A stretch of DNA of 38,720 bases. It comes from a virus. The position numbers were made by a program, and so were the translations under genes. Below, in pieces: positions 13,539-20,641 of this stretch. The DNA lies in the IMG/VR virus record IMGVR_UViG_3300036791_000572, positions 1-38,720 of that record; one strand, written 5' to 3'. The notes under the pieces were generated by a model. The model ran no database searches. It was not told the DNA's origin and saw nothing but the letters and a program-made list of their open reading frames with translations. Position 1 is the stretch's first letter; each line of letters starts with the position of its first letter.

Positions 13539-13648
13539 CGCTCGCCGCGGTGCTCTTCCTCGTCGGCGTCGGCGTCGGCTGCTTCGCCGAGCGGCTGTGG
13601 TCGACCGCCGTCGAGGTCTTCGACATCTACCGGGAGCAGGGCCGGTGA
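13535..13648 (+). CDS. 37-residue single-pass membrane peptide
   Basis: Starts with GTG in the previous stop. Residues 3-18 are a membrane segment (LAAVLFLVGVGVGCF) followed by a charged helix AERLWSTAVEVFDIYREQGR. Too short for a family call. It and the next gene form a pair of small membrane proteins. Confidence 0.5.
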   Translation: MTLAAVLFLVGVGVGCFAERLWSTAVEVFDIYREQGR

Positions 13649-13845
13649 TCTGGCTCGCCGTCGCAACGGTCGCCATCATCGTCGTGCTCGCCCTGGCGTA
13701 CCTGGTCTCGCGGCAACGCGAGCGGGAGGCCGCCGCCGACCGGCGCCGCACCACGGCCGAGCGCGATGGGGCTCGCTCGGCTCGTATGGAACGGCGCCGG
13801 CGGCTCGGCCTGCCCGACGACAGAGAGGACGACCGGCAGCCGTGA
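13645..13845 (+). CDS. Small membrane-anchored basic protein
   Basis: The 66-residue product starts with GTG overlapping the preceding stop, with a membrane segment at 2-20 (IWLAVATVAIIVVLALAYLV) and a strongly charged helical tail (SRQREREAAADRRRTTAERD). The layout recalls small inner-membrane spanin-like or envelope-modifying phage proteins, but its place in the early region argues against a lysis role. Function unknown. Confidence 0.55.
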   Translation: MIWLAVATVAIIVVLALAYLVSRQREREAAADRRRTTAERDGARSARMERRRRLGLPDDREDDRQP

Positions 13846-14267
13846 CGCCGCGCGAGGCCGCCCTGGTCGCCTTCGGCCCCGACGCGGTGCTCGCCTACGA
13901 GCGCGTCAAGACGTTCTACACCCGCTACGGGCACGCGCTGGAGCGGACGTTCGCCGACCGCGTCGACGGTAGGGTCGGCGGCCGCGGCGAGCCCGACGTC
14001 GTGACCCGGCTCGGCGCCTGGGAGTTCTGCGCGGCCGCGAACACGAAGAACAGCGCCGGCGACGCCGCCCAGCTCGCGAAGGTCGAGCCCGGTCACGTCG
14101 TGCAGGTCTCCGGCACGCCCCGACGCGGCCGCATCTCCGGCGCCGTCTTCCTCGCGCTCCACGGGATCAAGGAGCCGGCGCGGGCCGCCGGCGAGTGCGA
14201 GGTCGCCGCTTTGCAGCGCGCGAAGGTCGAGGCCGTCCAGCTCGCGCTCGACGAGGCGCCGGCGTGA
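13842..14267 (+). CDS. Unknown protein, 141 residues
   Basis: GTG start overlaps the previous stop. The product begins PREAALVAFGPDAVLAYERV and continues KTFYTRYGHALERTFAD, and has a C-terminal half with SGAVFLALHGIKEPARAAGE. Mixed helix and strand, no recognised catalytic motif. Directly followed by the membrane-anchored transglycosylase, again by a 4-base overlap. Confidence 0.6.
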   Translation: MTPREAALVAFGPDAVLAYERVKTFYTRYGHALERTFADRVDGRVGGRGEPDVVTRLGAWEFCAAANTKNSAGDAAQLAKVEPGHVVQVSGTPRRGRISGAVFLALHGIKEPARAAGECEVAALQRAKVEAVQLALDEAPA

Positions 14268-14794
14268 CGAGCCGCCCCGTCGCCGTGCTGCTCCTGACCG
14301 GCTTCGCCGCGGCCGTCGTCGTCGCGGTCGTGCTCTCCTCGCCCGTGTTCGGCGACAGCCAGGCGCACCGGGTGACCGGCTACGGGCAGATCCGCTACGA
14401 CGGCGCCGGGCCGGAACGATGGGCCGACCGTGCGCGTGCCGCACGCCGGCGGGTCGTCGAGCTGCAGGCCCGGATCGCCGGGCTCCGCCGCGACCTTCGC
14501 CGCGAGCGGCGCGTGCTGCTGCACGACCCGAACGTCGTCGAGGCGATCAACCTCGCCTGCGCCACCTACGGCTGGTGCTCGACGCTGTGGCGGAAGGCGC
14601 GCTGCGAGACCGGCGGCACCTTCGACCCGCACGTCGCGAACCCGTCCGGCGCCGCCGGCCTGTTCGAGTTCATGCCCGGCACCTGGCGCTCGACGCCCTA
14701 CGCCGTCTTCTCGCCCTACTCGCCCTACGCAGCGGCGCTCGCGGCCGGCTGGATGCACGTCCAGGGCCGCGGATCCGAGTGGAGCTGCCGGTGA
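14264..14794 (+). CDS. Membrane-anchored lytic transglycosylase-like protein
   Basis: The 176-residue product has an N-terminal membrane/signal segment at 5-24 (PVAVLLLTGFAAAVVVAVVL), a charged helix at about 50-85 that may be a coiled coil, and a C-terminal transglycosylase-like domain: RCETGGTFDPHVANPSGAAG with the likely catalytic Glu115, LFEFMPGTWRST, and AALAAGWM near the end. This arrangement is that of SLT/resuscitation-factor-like enzymes that cut glycan strands. It is far from the amidase-holin cassette, in the early operon, so a role in changing the host wall early in infection or in lysogeny (for example excluding other phages) is possible. Export signal could be cleaved after the VFG region. 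Confidence 0.75.
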   Translation: MTSRPVAVLLLTGFAAAVVVAVVLSSPVFGDSQAHRVTGYGQIRYDGAGPERWADRARAARRRVVELQARIAGLRRDLRRERRVLLHDPNVVEAINLACATYGWCSTLWRKARCETGGTFDPHVANPSGAAGLFEFMPGTWRSTPYAVFSPYSPYAAALAAGWMHVQGRGSEWSCR

Positions 14795-15036
14795 CGCGCT
14801 GCCGCTCCTGCAAGGCGCCGATCCTGTGGGCGCGCACCGAGCGCGGCAAGAACATGCCGCTCGACGCTGAGCCCTACGTCGGGCCCGAGCCCGGCGGGCT
14901 GTTCGTGCTGCGCGAGCCCGACGAGCCGAAGCCGCTCGCGGTCGCCGTCCCGCCCGGCGCCTTCCCCGACGAGCCGCACTACCGATCGCACTTCGCGACG
15001 TGCCCGCACGCCGCCGACCACCGGAGGAGCCGATGA
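14791..15036 (+). CDS. Small zinc-ribbon-like protein
   Basis: An 81-residue product from GTG at the previous stop. TRCRSCKAPILWARTERGKN with a CxxC pair near the N-terminus, and FATCPHAADH near the C-terminus, suggest a four-ligand zinc site. Proteins of this type are common and uncharacterised in actinophage early operons. Precedes the nuclease gene. Confidence 0.65.
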   Translation: MTRCRSCKAPILWARTERGKNMPLDAEPYVGPEPGGLFVLREPDEPKPLAVAVPPGAFPDEPHYRSHFATCPHAADHRRSR

Positions 15037-15836
15037 CGAAGAAGAAGCCCGACACCCGGATCGTGAACCGGGGCCGCGGCCACAGCTACCTGCTCGACGG
15101 CGAGAAGGTCGACGGCGTGACCACCGTCACCGGCGACGGCGTCCCGAAGCCGCAGCTGATCAAGTGGGCCGCCGAGCAGACGTGGAAGTACGCGATCGAC
15201 CATTGGGACGAGCTGTCGGCGCTCCCGCTGTCGGAACGGATCACCCGGATGGAGGGCGCCCGCTGGGATCACCTGCGCGAGGCGAGCGAGCGCGGAACCG
15301 AGGTGCACACCCAGATCCAGCGGTACCTCGCCGGCGAGCCCGTCGTGCCGTCGCCCGGCCTCGAAGGTCACGTCGACAACGCGATCCGGTTCGTCGAGGA
15401 GTGGCAGCTGCAGGAGCTGGTCGTCGAGGCGCCGGTGTTCTCGCGCGAGTTCGGGTACGCCGGCAGGCCCGACACGATCGCCCGGCTCGCCGACGGGCTG
15501 CTCTGGCTGCTCGACTGGAAGACGCACGCAAAGGGGCCCTTCATGGAGTCGGCGCTGCAGCTCGCCGCCTACCGCTACGCCGACTTCTACGTCATCCCCG
15601 ACGAGGTCGACGACGACGGCCGCGCGATCGAGCACCCGATGCCGACGGTCGACCGGGCCGGGATCGTGCACGTCAAAGCCGACGAGGCGCTGCTCTACCC
15701 GTTCGACGCCGGCCCCGACGCCTTCGCCGTGTTCGGCGCCGTGCAGCAGGTCGCCGCGTTCGCTAACTCGGCGCGCGAGTCGTGGATCGGCGACGCGCTC
15801 CGGCCGCCCGCCCCGGTCGCCGAGGCGGTCGCGTGA
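15033..15836 (+). CDS. PD-(D/E)XK exonuclease (RecB/Cas4-like)
   Basis: A 267-residue protein with ATG behind GGAGGAG. The nuclease core is Asp147 in AGRPDTIARL followed by Asp161-Trp-Lys163 in LLDWKTHAK, the PD-(D/E)xK motif, then the QLAAYRYADF helix typical of RecB-like nucleases. An upstream conserved His/Glu helix is ERGTEVHTQIQRYL. Beside a RecT-like gene this is the exonuclease half of a phage single-strand annealing pair: it resects ends and leaves 3' single strands for the partner. Complete, no signs of damage. Confidence 0.85.
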   Translation: MTKKKPDTRIVNRGRGHSYLLDGEKVDGVTTVTGDGVPKPQLIKWAAEQTWKYAIDHWDELSALPLSERITRMEGARWDHLREASERGTEVHTQIQRYLAGEPVVPSPGLEGHVDNAIRFVEEWQLQELVVEAPVFSREFGYAGRPDTIARLADGLLWLLDWKTHAKGPFMESALQLAAYRYADFYVIPDEVDDDGRAIEHPMPTVDRAGIVHVKADEALLYPFDAGPDAFAVFGAVQQVAAFANSARESWIGDALRPPAPVAEAVA

Positions 15837-15837
15837 A

Positions 15838-15849
15838 TTCCACATGGAA
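15838..15849. promoter_or_regulatory. Inverted repeat before recT-like gene
   Basis: TTCCA-CA-TGGAA is a perfect 5-base inverted repeat in one of the few AT-rich gaps, between the nuclease stop and the next ribosome site. Possible operator; no other support. Confidence 0.25.
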
Positions 15850-15864
15850 ACCCGAGGAGGAGAG

Positions 15865-17049
15865 ATGACCATCCAGCACTACGAGCCGCCGGCACCGCTT
15901 CCCGCGTCACGGCCCGGCGACGAGCACGCCCCAGGCCCCGTCGGCTGGGTCGCCCGCCTACGCGCCGCCGCCGAGATCGCCGGCCACATCGCCGAGACCG
16001 ACTTCGTGCCGCAACCGCTGCGCGGGAACGCACCCGCGATCGCCGCCGCGATCCTCTACGGCGACGAGGTCGGCCTCACACCGATGCAGTCGCTCGCGAA
16101 GGTCGCCGTCATCCGCGGCCGCCCGACGCTCACCGCCGAAGGGCAGCGCGGCCTGGTCACGTCCGCCGGCCACGAGATCTGGTTCGACGAGTCGACCACG
16201 ACCCGCGCGATCGCGGCCGGACGTCGCCGCGGCGAGGAGCGCGTCGCAAGGATCACCTGGACATTGGACGACGCGAAGCGCGCCGGGATCGCCGGCGGCG
16301 AGAACTGGCGCCGCTACCCGGCCGAGATGCTGCGGGCCCGCGCGAGCGCCGCCCTCTGCCGCGCCGCGTTCGCCGACGTGATCGGCGGGATGCCCGCCTC
16401 CGAGGAGATGGAAGACGAGCCCGAGCGCGCGAACGGTGTCGCGCCGGGCCCGCAGGTCGACACCGGCGAGCCGGCCGCGCCGCCTCGCGCACCGGCCCGC
16501 CGGCGTCGCACGACGGCGCAGGAGCCCGCACCCCCGCAAAGCCCGGCGGGCTCCGCGCCGACCTCTGAGCCCGTGCGCGGCCCGGTCGCGCCGACGCCGC
16601 CGCCCGACACCCAGCCGGAGCCGGCGGTGCCCGACGAGCCGCTCGCGACCGACGCACACAGACGGCGGATCTTCGCATCGATGCGAGACCTCGGCTTCCC
16701 CGACGACCGCGACCGGGTGCTCGCCTACGTGTCGCACGTCGTCGGCCGCCCGATCGCGTCACGGAACGAGCTGACGATCGGCGAGGCCGGACGGCTGATC
16801 GAGCAGCTCGACGCCGACAAGGCGAAGCGGCTCGCGGGCGAGCAGGCGCTCGTCGACGAGATCATCCGCACCTTCGACGCGCGCGTCGTCGCCGACGAGC
16901 GACGCGATACAACGCCTTCTGCCGGCGAGGAGGCGCCGGCCGACGCTCCACCCGCACCGACGCCCGCAGGCCCGGAGGAGGGCAACGGCGGCGGCGACGC
17001 CGGCGATCCCGGGCCCGTGCCCTACAACGAGTTCCCGCAGGGCTACTAA
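15865..17049 (+). CDS. RecT-like single-strand annealing protein with long disordered tail
   Basis: Start placed at ATG 15865, which has GAGGAGG at ideal distance; ATG 15844 upstream in frame would put that site inside the gene. Of 394 residues, about 15-190 match RecT-type annealing proteins: PAIAAAILYGDEVGLTPMQS, then KVAVIRGRPTLTAEGQRG, ITWTLDDAKRAGI and WRRYPAEMLRARASA. Residues 195-260 are Pro/Ala/Arg-rich and disordered. A second small helical domain (about 262-320) starts with TDAHRRRIFASMRDLGFPDD, as in C-terminal extensions of phage RecT-like proteins; a Pro/Gly-rich end follows. It anneals single strands made by the upstream nuclease. Confidence 0.85.
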   Translation: MTIQHYEPPAPLPASRPGDEHAPGPVGWVARLRAAAEIAGHIAETDFVPQPLRGNAPAIAAAILYGDEVGLTPMQSLAKVAVIRGRPTLTAEGQRGLVTSAGHEIWFDESTTTRAIAAGRRRGEERVARITWTLDDAKRAGIAGGENWRRYPAEMLRARASAALCRAAFADVIGGMPASEEMEDEPERANGVAPGPQVDTGEPAAPPRAPARRRRTTAQEPAPPQSPAGSAPTSEPVRGPVAPTPPPDTQPEPAVPDEPLATDAHRRRIFASMRDLGFPDDRDRVLAYVSHVVGRPIASRNELTIGEAGRLIEQLDADKAKRLAGEQALVDEIIRTFDARVVADERRDTTPSAGEEAPADAPPAPTPAGPEEGNGGGDAGDPGPVPYNEFPQGY

Positions 17050-17061
17050 GGCCCCGTCGTC

Positions 17062-18984
17062 GTGGTCGCGTTCGGCGCCGAGCTGCTCGGCTGGACACCC
17101 GACTCCGTCGGCCTCGTCGAGCACCTCCGCGGCTGGACAGAGACCGCGATCCTCGACCTAGAGCTGGGCTGGGACGCGGAGCGCCGCCGCGTCGTGATCC
17201 CGATCCGCGACGAGCAGCTCGAAGAGGTCGGCGAGCTGCGCTACGACCCGACCGGCGAACACCATCCGAAGATGCTCGCGACGTCGGGCTCGCCGCGGGT
17301 GCTGACACCGCCGCCCGAATCGATCGCGCTCGACACCCTCGACCAGCTCCGCACCGTCTGGCTCGTCGAAGGCGAGCCCGACATGATCCGCCTCCGCTCG
17401 CTCGGCCTCGTCGCGATCGCCGTGCCGGGCGCCGGCAACTGGCGCGACGAATGGGCCGCCCGGTTCACCGGGCAGCGCTGGCGCGTGATCGTCTGCTTCG
17501 ACTGCGACACCGCCGGCCGCGACGGCGCCCGCCGCGCCGCGGCCGCGATCGTCAACGCCGGCGGCGACGCCCGCCTGCTCGACCTCGACGGCACCCGCGA
17601 CGACGGCTTCGACCTGACCGACTTCGCGCGCACCGCCGACACCGCCGACCTCCGCGACCAGGCCGCCGCCGCGCTCACGACCATCGCCGACCACCTCGAC
17701 CTCCACCAGCCGGAGCCCGACAAAAACACTTCAACTGACTTTCCCGCCGAGCGGCCGTGGCGCTCCCAGACGTGGTCGACGTTCCGCGACACCTCACCGA
17801 CCGAGCACACCTGGCTGATCGACGGGCTCCTACCCGCCGGCGTGCTCTGCTTCGTCGCCGGCCCGCCGAAGCGCGGCAAGACCTGGGTAGGCATCGGCAC
17901 CGCGCTCGCCCTCGCGCTCGGCCGCCCCTACGCCGGCCAGTTCGAGGTGCCCGACCCGCGCGACGTGCTCTACGTCGCCCTCGAAGGATCCGCCACAGGG
18001 CTCCGCACCCGCATCGGCGCGCTCGCCCGCGGCTACGGCGGCGACCCCGACACCGACGACCTCGACCGGCTCCACATGCTCTACCGGCCCCGGCCGTTCG
18101 ACCTCGCCGAGATCGCGACCGCCGACTGGCTCGTCGCCGAGGCCGTCGACGTCGACGCCGCCTTCGTCATCGTCGACGTGCTCCGCGCCGCCGCCCGCTT
18201 CGACGAGAACGCCGCCGCCGACTTCGCCCGCATCCGCGACCGCCTCGACCCGCTCCTCACCGCCGGCCGCACCGTCGCGCTCCTACATCACTTCGGGAAG
18301 CTCACCGACACCCAGAAGGAGCGATCACCCGGCGAACGGATGGCCGGCACCGGCGCGATGTACGGCGCGCTCGACGTCGGGCTCCTGATCACCCGTTCGG
18401 AGGACGGCGCCCGCCGGCTCGGCGTCGTCGTCGAGGCCCGCGACTTCGCCGCACCCGACGCGCTCGCGCTCGCGATCGTCGGCGACGGCACCGGCAGGCA
18501 TGGCGGCTTCACCTACGCCGACACCGCGACCCTCGCGATCGACGAGACCGCCGACGAGCAGCGCGACCTCGTCGCGCTCGCCGAGGAGCTGCTCGCCGGC
18601 GACGGCGACTGGCTGCTCGCACGCGAGCTATCGGCGGCACCCGACAAGGGCGGCGTCGGCGCGAACATCGACGGGCTCCGCGACGCGCTCGAACCGGCCT
18701 GCACACCGCCGGCGCCGGGCGCCCCGAGTCGCCTCGTCCGGCTCGCGAAGGGCTCCGGCGTCGGTCGTGCCGCGACCGCTCAACCCTACGGCACCTGGGC
18801 GATGTACGAGGCCCTTCCCGAGCCCCGTCCCGACCGGCTCTACGCCCTAGAGCCGGTCGGAGCCGGTCAGCTGAATTTGGGGCCTGAGCCGGCGGCTCCG
18901 GCAACCGGCTCTATCCCTACGGGATATAGCCGGGTAGAGCCGGTAGCCGATCCACCGGCTCCCGGGGTCGGAGCCGGTCAGTGA
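17062..18984 (+). CDS. TOPRIM primase / RecA-like helicase fusion
   Basis: A 640-residue replication protein. The TOPRIM domain spans about 95-185, with Glu103 in LVEGEPDM and Asp147-x-Asp149 in CFDCDTAGRDGA. No zinc finger is seen before it. After a linker at about 219-230 whose codons are AT-rich (encoding KNTSTDF, 17722-17745), a RecA/AAA_25 ATPase follows, with Walker A GPPKRGKTW at 267-275, VLYVALEGSATGLRTRI and a FVIVDVLRAA Walker B at about 371-380, then LLHHFGKL. The final ~45 residues are low complexity because the iteron-like DNA at 18850-18978 is translated there. GTG 17062 lacks a clear ribosome site. It should unwind and prime phage DNA. Confidence 0.82.
   Translation: MVAFGAELLGWTPDSVGLVEHLRGWTETAILDLELGWDAERRRVVIPIRDEQLEEVGELRYDPTGEHHPKMLATSGSPRVLTPPPESIALDTLDQLRTVWLVEGEPDMIRLRSLGLVAIAVPGAGNWRDEWAARFTGQRWRVIVCFDCDTAGRDGARRAAAAIVNAGGDARLLDLDGTRDDGFDLTDFARTADTADLRDQAAAALTTIADHLDLHQPEPDKNTSTDFPAERPWRSQTWSTFRDTSPTEHTWLIDGLLPAGVLCFVAGPPKRGKTWVGIGTALALALGRPYAGQFEVPDPRDVLYVALEGSATGLRTRIGALARGYGGDPDTDDLDRLHMLYRPRPFDLAEIATADWLVAEAVDVDAAFVIVDVLRAAARFDENAAADFARIRDRLDPLLTAGRTVALLHHFGKLTDTQKERSPGERMAGTGAMYGALDVGLLITRSEDGARRLGVVVEARDFAAPDALALAIVGDGTGRHGGFTYADTATLAIDETADEQRDLVALAEELLAGDGDWLLARELSAAPDKGGVGANIDGLRDALEPACTPPAPGAPSRLVRLAKGSGVGRAATAQPYGTWAMYEALPEPRPDRLYALEPVGAGQLNLGPEPAAPATGSIPTGYSRVEPVADPPAPGVGAGQ
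18850..18978 (+). repeat. Iteron-like cluster, candidate replication origin
   Basis: GAGCCGGT occurs exactly at 18850, 18860, 18937 and 18971, inverted (ACCGGCTC) at 18904 and 18954, and with one change at 18886. Between them lies a long palindrome (18904-18933). The stretch sits at the 3' end of the primase/helicase gene where codon choice becomes unlike the rest of the gene. Such clusters next to replication genes are typical of origin-binding sites; binding is not shown. Confidence 0.5.
18904..18933. repeat. Palindrome within iteron cluster
   Basis: The left arm ending GGCTCTATCCC and the right arm starting GGGATATAGCC are separated by TAC. Eleven paired positions show one mismatch, and the arms extend further with another. 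No T-run follows, so it is not a normal terminator. Confidence 0.5.
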
Positions 18985-19451
18985 CCCGCGTCGAGTTCAA
19001 CGTGCTCGGCGAGCCCCAGCCGCAGGGCTCGAAGACGACCGTCGTCCGCGCCGGCCGCCGCCCGGTGATGCGCGAGGACAACCCGCTCACCGGGCCCTGG
19101 CGCAGCACGGTCACCGCGGCCGCCGTGAAGGCGATGGGCGACCGGCAGCTTCGGTCGGGCCCGCTGCGGCTCCGGGTCGTGTTCGTGTTCCCGCGTCCGG
19201 CCGGCCACTGGGGAACCGGCCGCAACGCCGGCCGGCTGAAGCCGTCGGCGCCCGTGTACTGCCGCACCCGCCCGGACGTCGACAAGCTGCTGCGCGCGGT
19301 CGGCGACGCGCTGACCGGGGTCGTGTTCCGTGACGACGCGCAGGTCGTGATCGTGGCGGCGGAGAAGCACTACGGCGAGCCGCCGTGCGCGCACGTCGTG
19401 ATCGAGGAGCTGGCGCTCGACGACGACCGGCCGGCGCCGGAGCCGCTATGA
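18981..19451 (+). CDS. rusA: RusA family Holliday junction resolvase
   Basis: The 156-residue product begins with the RusA signature VEFNVLGEPQPQGSKTT, continues LRLRVVFVFPRPAGHW, and has the acidic catalytic set in RPDVDKLLRAVGDAL (Asp99, Asp101) and GVVFRDDAQVV (Asp118/Asp119). RusA dimers cut four-way junctions left by recombination or replication. GTG overlaps the primase stop. Its end overlaps the end of the minus-strand operon by 6 bases, so transcription converges here. Confidence 0.9.
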   Translation: MTRVEFNVLGEPQPQGSKTTVVRAGRRPVMREDNPLTGPWRSTVTAAAVKAMGDRQLRSGPLRLRVVFVFPRPAGHWGTGRNAGRLKPSAPVYCRTRPDVDKLLRAVGDALTGVVFRDDAQVVIVAAEKHYGEPPCAHVVIEELALDDDRPAPEPL

Positions 19452-19658
19452 CGTCTTCGCTCGGGCGAGCCGCTGCCCGTAGGCGTCGAGCGCCGCGGCT
19501 GCCTTCACCAGCAGCTCGGCCTCGCCGGTCGCGAGCAGCGGCTCGCTGGTCTTCGAGTCGAGGGCGCCGTGGTCGCGGCACCCGATCTGGAGGATGCGGA
19601 TCGCGGTGTCGGTGCACCAGCGCGGCGTCGGCCGGCGGAACCGCGGCTCGGCGTTCAC
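19446..19658 (-). CDS. Small unknown protein, last of minus-strand operon
   Basis: Start chosen at GTG 19658, which overlaps the stop of the preceding minus-strand gene. The 70-residue product reads RFRRPTPRWCTDTAIRILQI, then SEPLLATGEAELLVKAAAAL and ends basic. No domain recognised. The longer open frame upstream is an Arg-rich shadow of the neighbouring genes. Confidence 0.55.
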   Translation of the reverse strand: MNAEPRFRRPTPRWCTDTAIRILQIGCRDHGALDSKTSEPLLATGEAELLVKAAAALDAYGQRLARAKTS

Positions 19659-19855
19659 GCCGCCTTCGTCGCGGTGCCGGCGACGATCCGCCGCACCCAT
19701 TCGGGGGAGAGGCCGGTCGCGGTCGCGATCGCGCGCAAGGGCATGCCGGCGTCGCGGGCGGTGCGGATCTCCTGGTCGAGCGCGGCGCGGGCGGCCGCGT
19801 GCTTCGCGGCCGCCCGGCGCAGCGCCTTGTCGGGCGTGGTCGTCGGGGCCGTCAT
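19655..19855 (-). CDS. Small helix-turn-helix protein
   Basis: Start at ATG 19855, which overlaps the preceding stop (ATGA). The 66-residue product has a basic helical N-terminus (KALRRAAAKHAAARAALDQE) and a helix-turn-helix like those of sigma-factor region 4 or Hin-type recombinases: GMPLRAIATATGLSPEWVRR. It is a candidate transcription regulator of this operon or of the early genes. It has no partner domain. Confidence 0.65.
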   Translation of the reverse strand: MTAPTTTPDKALRRAAAKHAAARAALDQEIRTARDAGMPLRAIATATGLSPEWVRRIVAGTATKAA

Positions 19856-20100
19856 CAGACGAGCCCCGCGTGCCGGCGCACCGTCCACAGCACCAGCTCC
19901 ATGATGCGCTCCTCGTCGCGGCCAGCGGTCGCGGACGCCTCGACGATGTAGGCGTTCGCCGCCGGCTCAAGGCGCAGCCGGTCGACGCGGCCGGCGAGGC
20001 GGAAGTCGAGCGCCTCGTCGAGCGGGTAGCCGAGCCGCACCAGGCGCTCGACGTGCTCGAAGACCGGGACGAGTTCCTCGGCGATCGTCGCGGCGGTCAC
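19855..20100 (-). CDS. Small unknown helical protein
   Basis: An 81-residue product from GTG 20100, overlapping the stop of the first gene of the operon. It is helical (IAEELVPVFEHVERLVRLGY, then AANAYIVEASATAGRDEERI), no recognised motif. Part of the four-gene minus-strand unit. Confidence 0.6.
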   Translation of the reverse strand: MTAATIAEELVPVFEHVERLVRLGYPLDEALDFRLAGRVDRLRLEPAANAYIVEASATAGRDEERIMELVLWTVRRHAGLV

Positions 20101-20408
20101 CGGGACACCTCGACGTCATCGAAGAGGCCCTGCTCTTCGGCTTCGAGGTCGAGCCAGTTGTCGTCGCCGACGCGCACTTCGAGCATCCAGGCGGCGTGCA
20201 CCTGGGCCCAGCCGGGCGCGGTAGCGGGCGCCGGCGTCGTGATCCGGTACTGCTGCTCAAGGCCGCCGTCGATCGTGTCGACGAGCGCGTAGCTGCGGTG
20301 CGACCCGTCGGCGCACTCGCCGATCGTGACGCCGGAGACTTCGCCGCCGTCGATCGAGGCGACGTCCGCGGCGAGAGTCGCGAGGCGGGTGAGGTGCGTG
20401 AGATCCAT
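20097..20408 (-). CDS. Unknown protein, first of minus-strand operon
   Basis: ATG 20408 has AGGAGG at ideal distance. The 103-residue protein has a helical N-terminus (LTHLTRLATLAADVASIDGG), then strands with SGVTIGECADGSHRSYALVD and WMLEVRVGDDNWLDLEAEEQ. No family recognised. It is the promoter-proximal gene behind the palindrome at 20464-20478. Confidence 0.65.
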   Translation of the reverse strand: MDLTHLTRLATLAADVASIDGGEVSGVTIGECADGSHRSYALVDTIDGGLEQQYRITTPAPATAPGWAQVHAAWMLEVRVGDDNWLDLEAEEQGLFDDVEVSR

Positions 20409-20463
20409 GTGGTTCCTCCTGGTGGTGAGGGCGGGCGCCCGTTGTGGGCGGCGCGTGGTCTAT

Positions 20464-20478
20464 GTCTACATAGTAGAC
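20464..20478. promoter_or_regulatory. Operator-like palindrome over minus-strand promoter
   Basis: GTCTAC-ATA-GTAGAC is a perfect 6-base inverted repeat in a short AT-rich island. Read on the minus strand, its centre contains TACTAT (20475-20470), a TANNNT -10 match, 62 bases before ATG 20408. A repressor bound here would block the minus-strand operon. A half-site GGTCTA lies just beside it at 20458-20463. Confidence 0.5.
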
Positions 20479-20514
20479 GGGCGCGGGGCCCGCCGTGTAA
20501 GGAGATTGATCGCA

Positions 20515-20544
20515 TTCACACCCCGCCGACGCCGCCGCTACGCT
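20515..20544 (+). promoter_or_regulatory. Promoter for the 29-residue membrane peptide
   Basis: TTCACA (20515-20520) and TACGCT (20539-20544) are 18 bases apart, close to TTGACA/TANNNT. The GTG at 20552 is 7 bases after the -10, so the transcript would be leaderless, which is common in actinobacteria. Confidence 0.5.
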
Positions 20545-20551
20545 CGCCACC

Positions 20552-20641
20552 GTGAACTTCCGCACCGTGACCGTCGGCGAGGTCGCGCTCGTCGTGATCG
20601 CCGTGTTCGTCGCGATCGCCTACTTCCACGGCTGGGGCTAG
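20552..20641 (+). CDS. 29-residue single-pass membrane peptide
   Basis: A short frame FRTVTVGEVALVVIAVFVAI then AYFHGWG with one clear membrane segment (8-25). No ribosome site, but a promoter match places the transcript start at or near the GTG. Divergent from the minus-strand operon. Function unknown. Confidence 0.45.
   Translation: MNFRTVTVGEVALVVIAVFVAIAYFHGWG

Noticed and set aside
19446-19970. 174-residue version of the last minus-strand gene
   Set aside because: The first 100 residues are Arg/Pro-rich and overlap two better genes; GTG 19658 gives a sensible start with the usual 4-base overlap.
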